Of a DNA stretch of 6,488 bases, positions 5,547-6,488 are shown in pieces. A model generated the notes under the pieces. The model was not told where the DNA came from and did not search any database. It was given only the letters and a program-made list of their open reading frames with translations. Origin of the DNA: Pontimonas sp. (GTDB lineage Bacteria > Actinomycetota > Actinomycetes > Actinomycetales > Microbacteriaceae); NCBI GenBank assembly GCA_023263045.1, contig JALQXU010000050.1:1-6488 (forward strand). The letters are read 5' to 3'. Positions within the stretch are counted from its first letter, which is position 1. Every line of letters starts with the position of its first letter. A program made the position numbers and the translations under genes.

Positions 5547-6119
5547 CTAGCCAACGGCGAGGATGTGCGGCGCGAGGGCCCGAAAAGCCTGCCCTCGATG
5601 TGAGAGCTCGTCTTTTTGGCGAGCCTCGAGCTCCGCTGCACTCACGCTGTAGCCCTCGGGAATGAACACCGGGTCATAGCCAAAGCCGCCAGAACCCGCA
5701 GGGTGTTCAGCAAGCGAGCCCTCCCAGCGCTTCTCAATCACGATCTCGCCACCGTCATGCACCAGCGCTGCAGCACACACAAAGGCAGCCCGGCGATCAC
5801 CGACACCCCTCATGTCGTCGAGGACTTTGGCCGTGTTATCCGCATCCTCTCCACTGGGTGCATAGCGAGCCGAGAAAATACCGGGCCGGCCATCGAGGGC
5901 TGTGACCTCCAGGCCCGAATCATCGGCAATCGCTGGTCGCCCGGTGGCGTGGAAGGCAGATCGGGCTTTGATCAGAGCATTCGCCTCAAAGGTCTCACCA
6001 TCTTCCACCGGTGAATCCTCCGGGGAGGGCTCGAGGATGAGGCCTGGAATCAGCGGCTCGAGAATGCGCTGGAGTTCTAAGACCTTGTGGGCATTTTTGG
6101 TACCCACGATCACTCTCAT
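5547..6119 (-). CDS. rdgB: Non-canonical purine NTP pyrophosphatase (dITP/XTP diphosphatase, RdgB/HAM1)
   Basis: This house-cleaning enzyme hydrolyses ITP, dITP and XTP to monophosphates and pyrophosphate, keeping deaminated purines out of DNA and RNA. The 190-residue length is typical. Visible motifs are the N-terminal GTKNAHK (6-12) that binds the triphosphate, FEANALIKA (44-52), the catalytic ADDSGLEV (65-72, with D67 matching the general base of E. coli RdgB), the loop GSGGFGYDPVF (142-152) that recognises the base, and SHRGQAF (173-179). The ATG at 6119-6117 overlaps the rph stop by four bases (ATGA), so the two are translationally coupled. The stop TAG is followed only by a weak 5-bp palindrome (CTCGA/TCGAG), not a clear terminator, so read-through into rpsB-tsf is possible. 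Confidence 0.97.
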   Translation of the reverse strand: MRVIVGTKNAHKVLELQRILEPLIPGLILEPSPEDSPVEDGETFEANALIKARSAFHATGRPAIADDSGLEVTALDGRPGIFSARYAPSGEDADNTAKVLDDMRGVGDRRAAFVCAAALVHDGGEIVIEKRWEGSLAEHPAGSGGFGYDPVFIPEGYSVSAAELEARQKDELSHRGQAFRALAPHILAVG

Positions 6120-6488
6120 CCCGCGGACGCTCCGAGAGCTTCACGCTGAATCCGAGCGAGCTCGGTGGTTCCAGCCAAAGCCAAATCGAGCAAGCGATCC
6201 AACTCGGAGCGCTCAAACGGTGTCCCCTCCGCAGTGCCCTGCACCTCGACAAAGGATCCGCGACCGGTGACCACCACGTTCATGTCGGTATCGGCGGCCA
6301 CATCTTCGACGTAGGCCAGATCGAGCAGGGGCTCTCCCTCCACGATTCCCACACTCACCGCGGATACTGAATCGCGCAGGGCGGTAGCTTTCGCGGAGAC
6401 GTGGCCTTTGTCCCTGGCCCAGCTGATGGCGTCTGCGAGAGCCACATACGCACCCGTGATCGCCGCGGTGCGTGTTCCTCCGTCCGCT
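6116..6488 (-). CDS. rph: Ribonuclease PH, C-terminal half (cut by window edge)
   Basis: RNase PH is a phosphate-dependent 3'-5' exoribonuclease that trims tRNA 3' ends and other RNA ends. The frame is open from the right edge to the TGA at 6118-6116, giving 123 visible codons, about half of the usual 240 or so residues. The visible part begins ADGGTRTAAITGAY, which contains the phosphate-binding GGTR arginine of the family. It continues with VSVGIVEGEPLLDLAYVEDV and ADTDMNVV, the acidic cluster (visible residues 62 and 68) expected to bind metal, and then FVEVQGTAEGTPF. The N-terminal part and true start lie outside the window; an internal GTG at 6445 is not the start, because the conserved GGTRTA block lies upstream of it. 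It overlaps rdgB by ATGA, a common rph-rdgB pairing. Confidence 0.96.
   Translation of the reverse strand, partial: ADGGTRTAAITGAYVALADAISWARDKGHVSAKATALRDSVSAVSVGIVEGEPLLDLAYVEDVAADTDMNVVVTGRGSFVEVQGTAEGTPFERSELDRLLDLALAGTTELARIQREALGASAG

Noticed and set aside
1..6488. Novel defence system, mobile element, CRISPR array or RNA gene
   Set aside because: All coding space is filled by recognisable core genes on one strand. I found no transposase, integrase, direct-repeat array, tRNA-like cloverleaf or prophage gene.

Overview
The window is a chromosomal housekeeping segment from a high-GC Gram-positive bacterium (Actinomycetota). Microbacteriaceae or a close relative is most likely, but this comes from protein style and gene order, not from a database comparison. 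Pointers are the order rpsB-tsf-pyrH-frr-cdsA, the actinobacterial form of UMP kinase (GAGAGLPYFSTDT), a DivIVA-repeat protein, a Lys/Ala/Pro-rich tail on ribosomal protein S2, and a G+C-rich base composition judged by eye. Every gene I can support lies on the minus strand, so transcription runs from high to low coordinates.

Layout in transcription order: (1) 6488-5547 holds the C-terminal half of rph (RNase PH, cut by the window edge) and rdgB (dITP/XTP pyrophosphatase), joined by an ATGA overlap. (2) 5546-5338 is a 209-base non-coding leader with a candidate promoter, two hairpins and a segment complementary to the rpsB ribosome-binding site. (3) 5337-3401 is the rpsB-tsf pair, with the rpsB stop codon fused into the tsf Shine-Dalgarno. 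It ends in a perfect 16-bp hairpin (3353-3390) that looks like an intrinsic terminator or attenuator. (4) 3305-462 carries pyrH, frr, cdsA and a four-repeat DivIVA-like protein, closely spaced, with frr and cdsA overlapping (TAATG). (5) 422-1 is the start of a secreted lysozyme-like (SLT/transglycosylase-type) cell-wall enzyme that runs off the left edge.

The genes combine translation (S2, EF-Ts, RRF), nucleotide supply and quality control (UMP kinase, ITPase), RNA maturation (RNase PH), phospholipid precursor synthesis (CdsA), and probably polar growth and wall remodelling (DivIVA-repeat protein, lysozyme-like enzyme). This is a growth-linked core cluster. I see no mobile element, CRISPR array, tRNA, rRNA, phage gene or defence system, and no convincing plus-strand gene. 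The items most worth a second look are the histone-H1-like tail of S2, the structured rpsB leader, the DivIVA-repeat protein, and the truncated secreted wall enzyme at the left edge.
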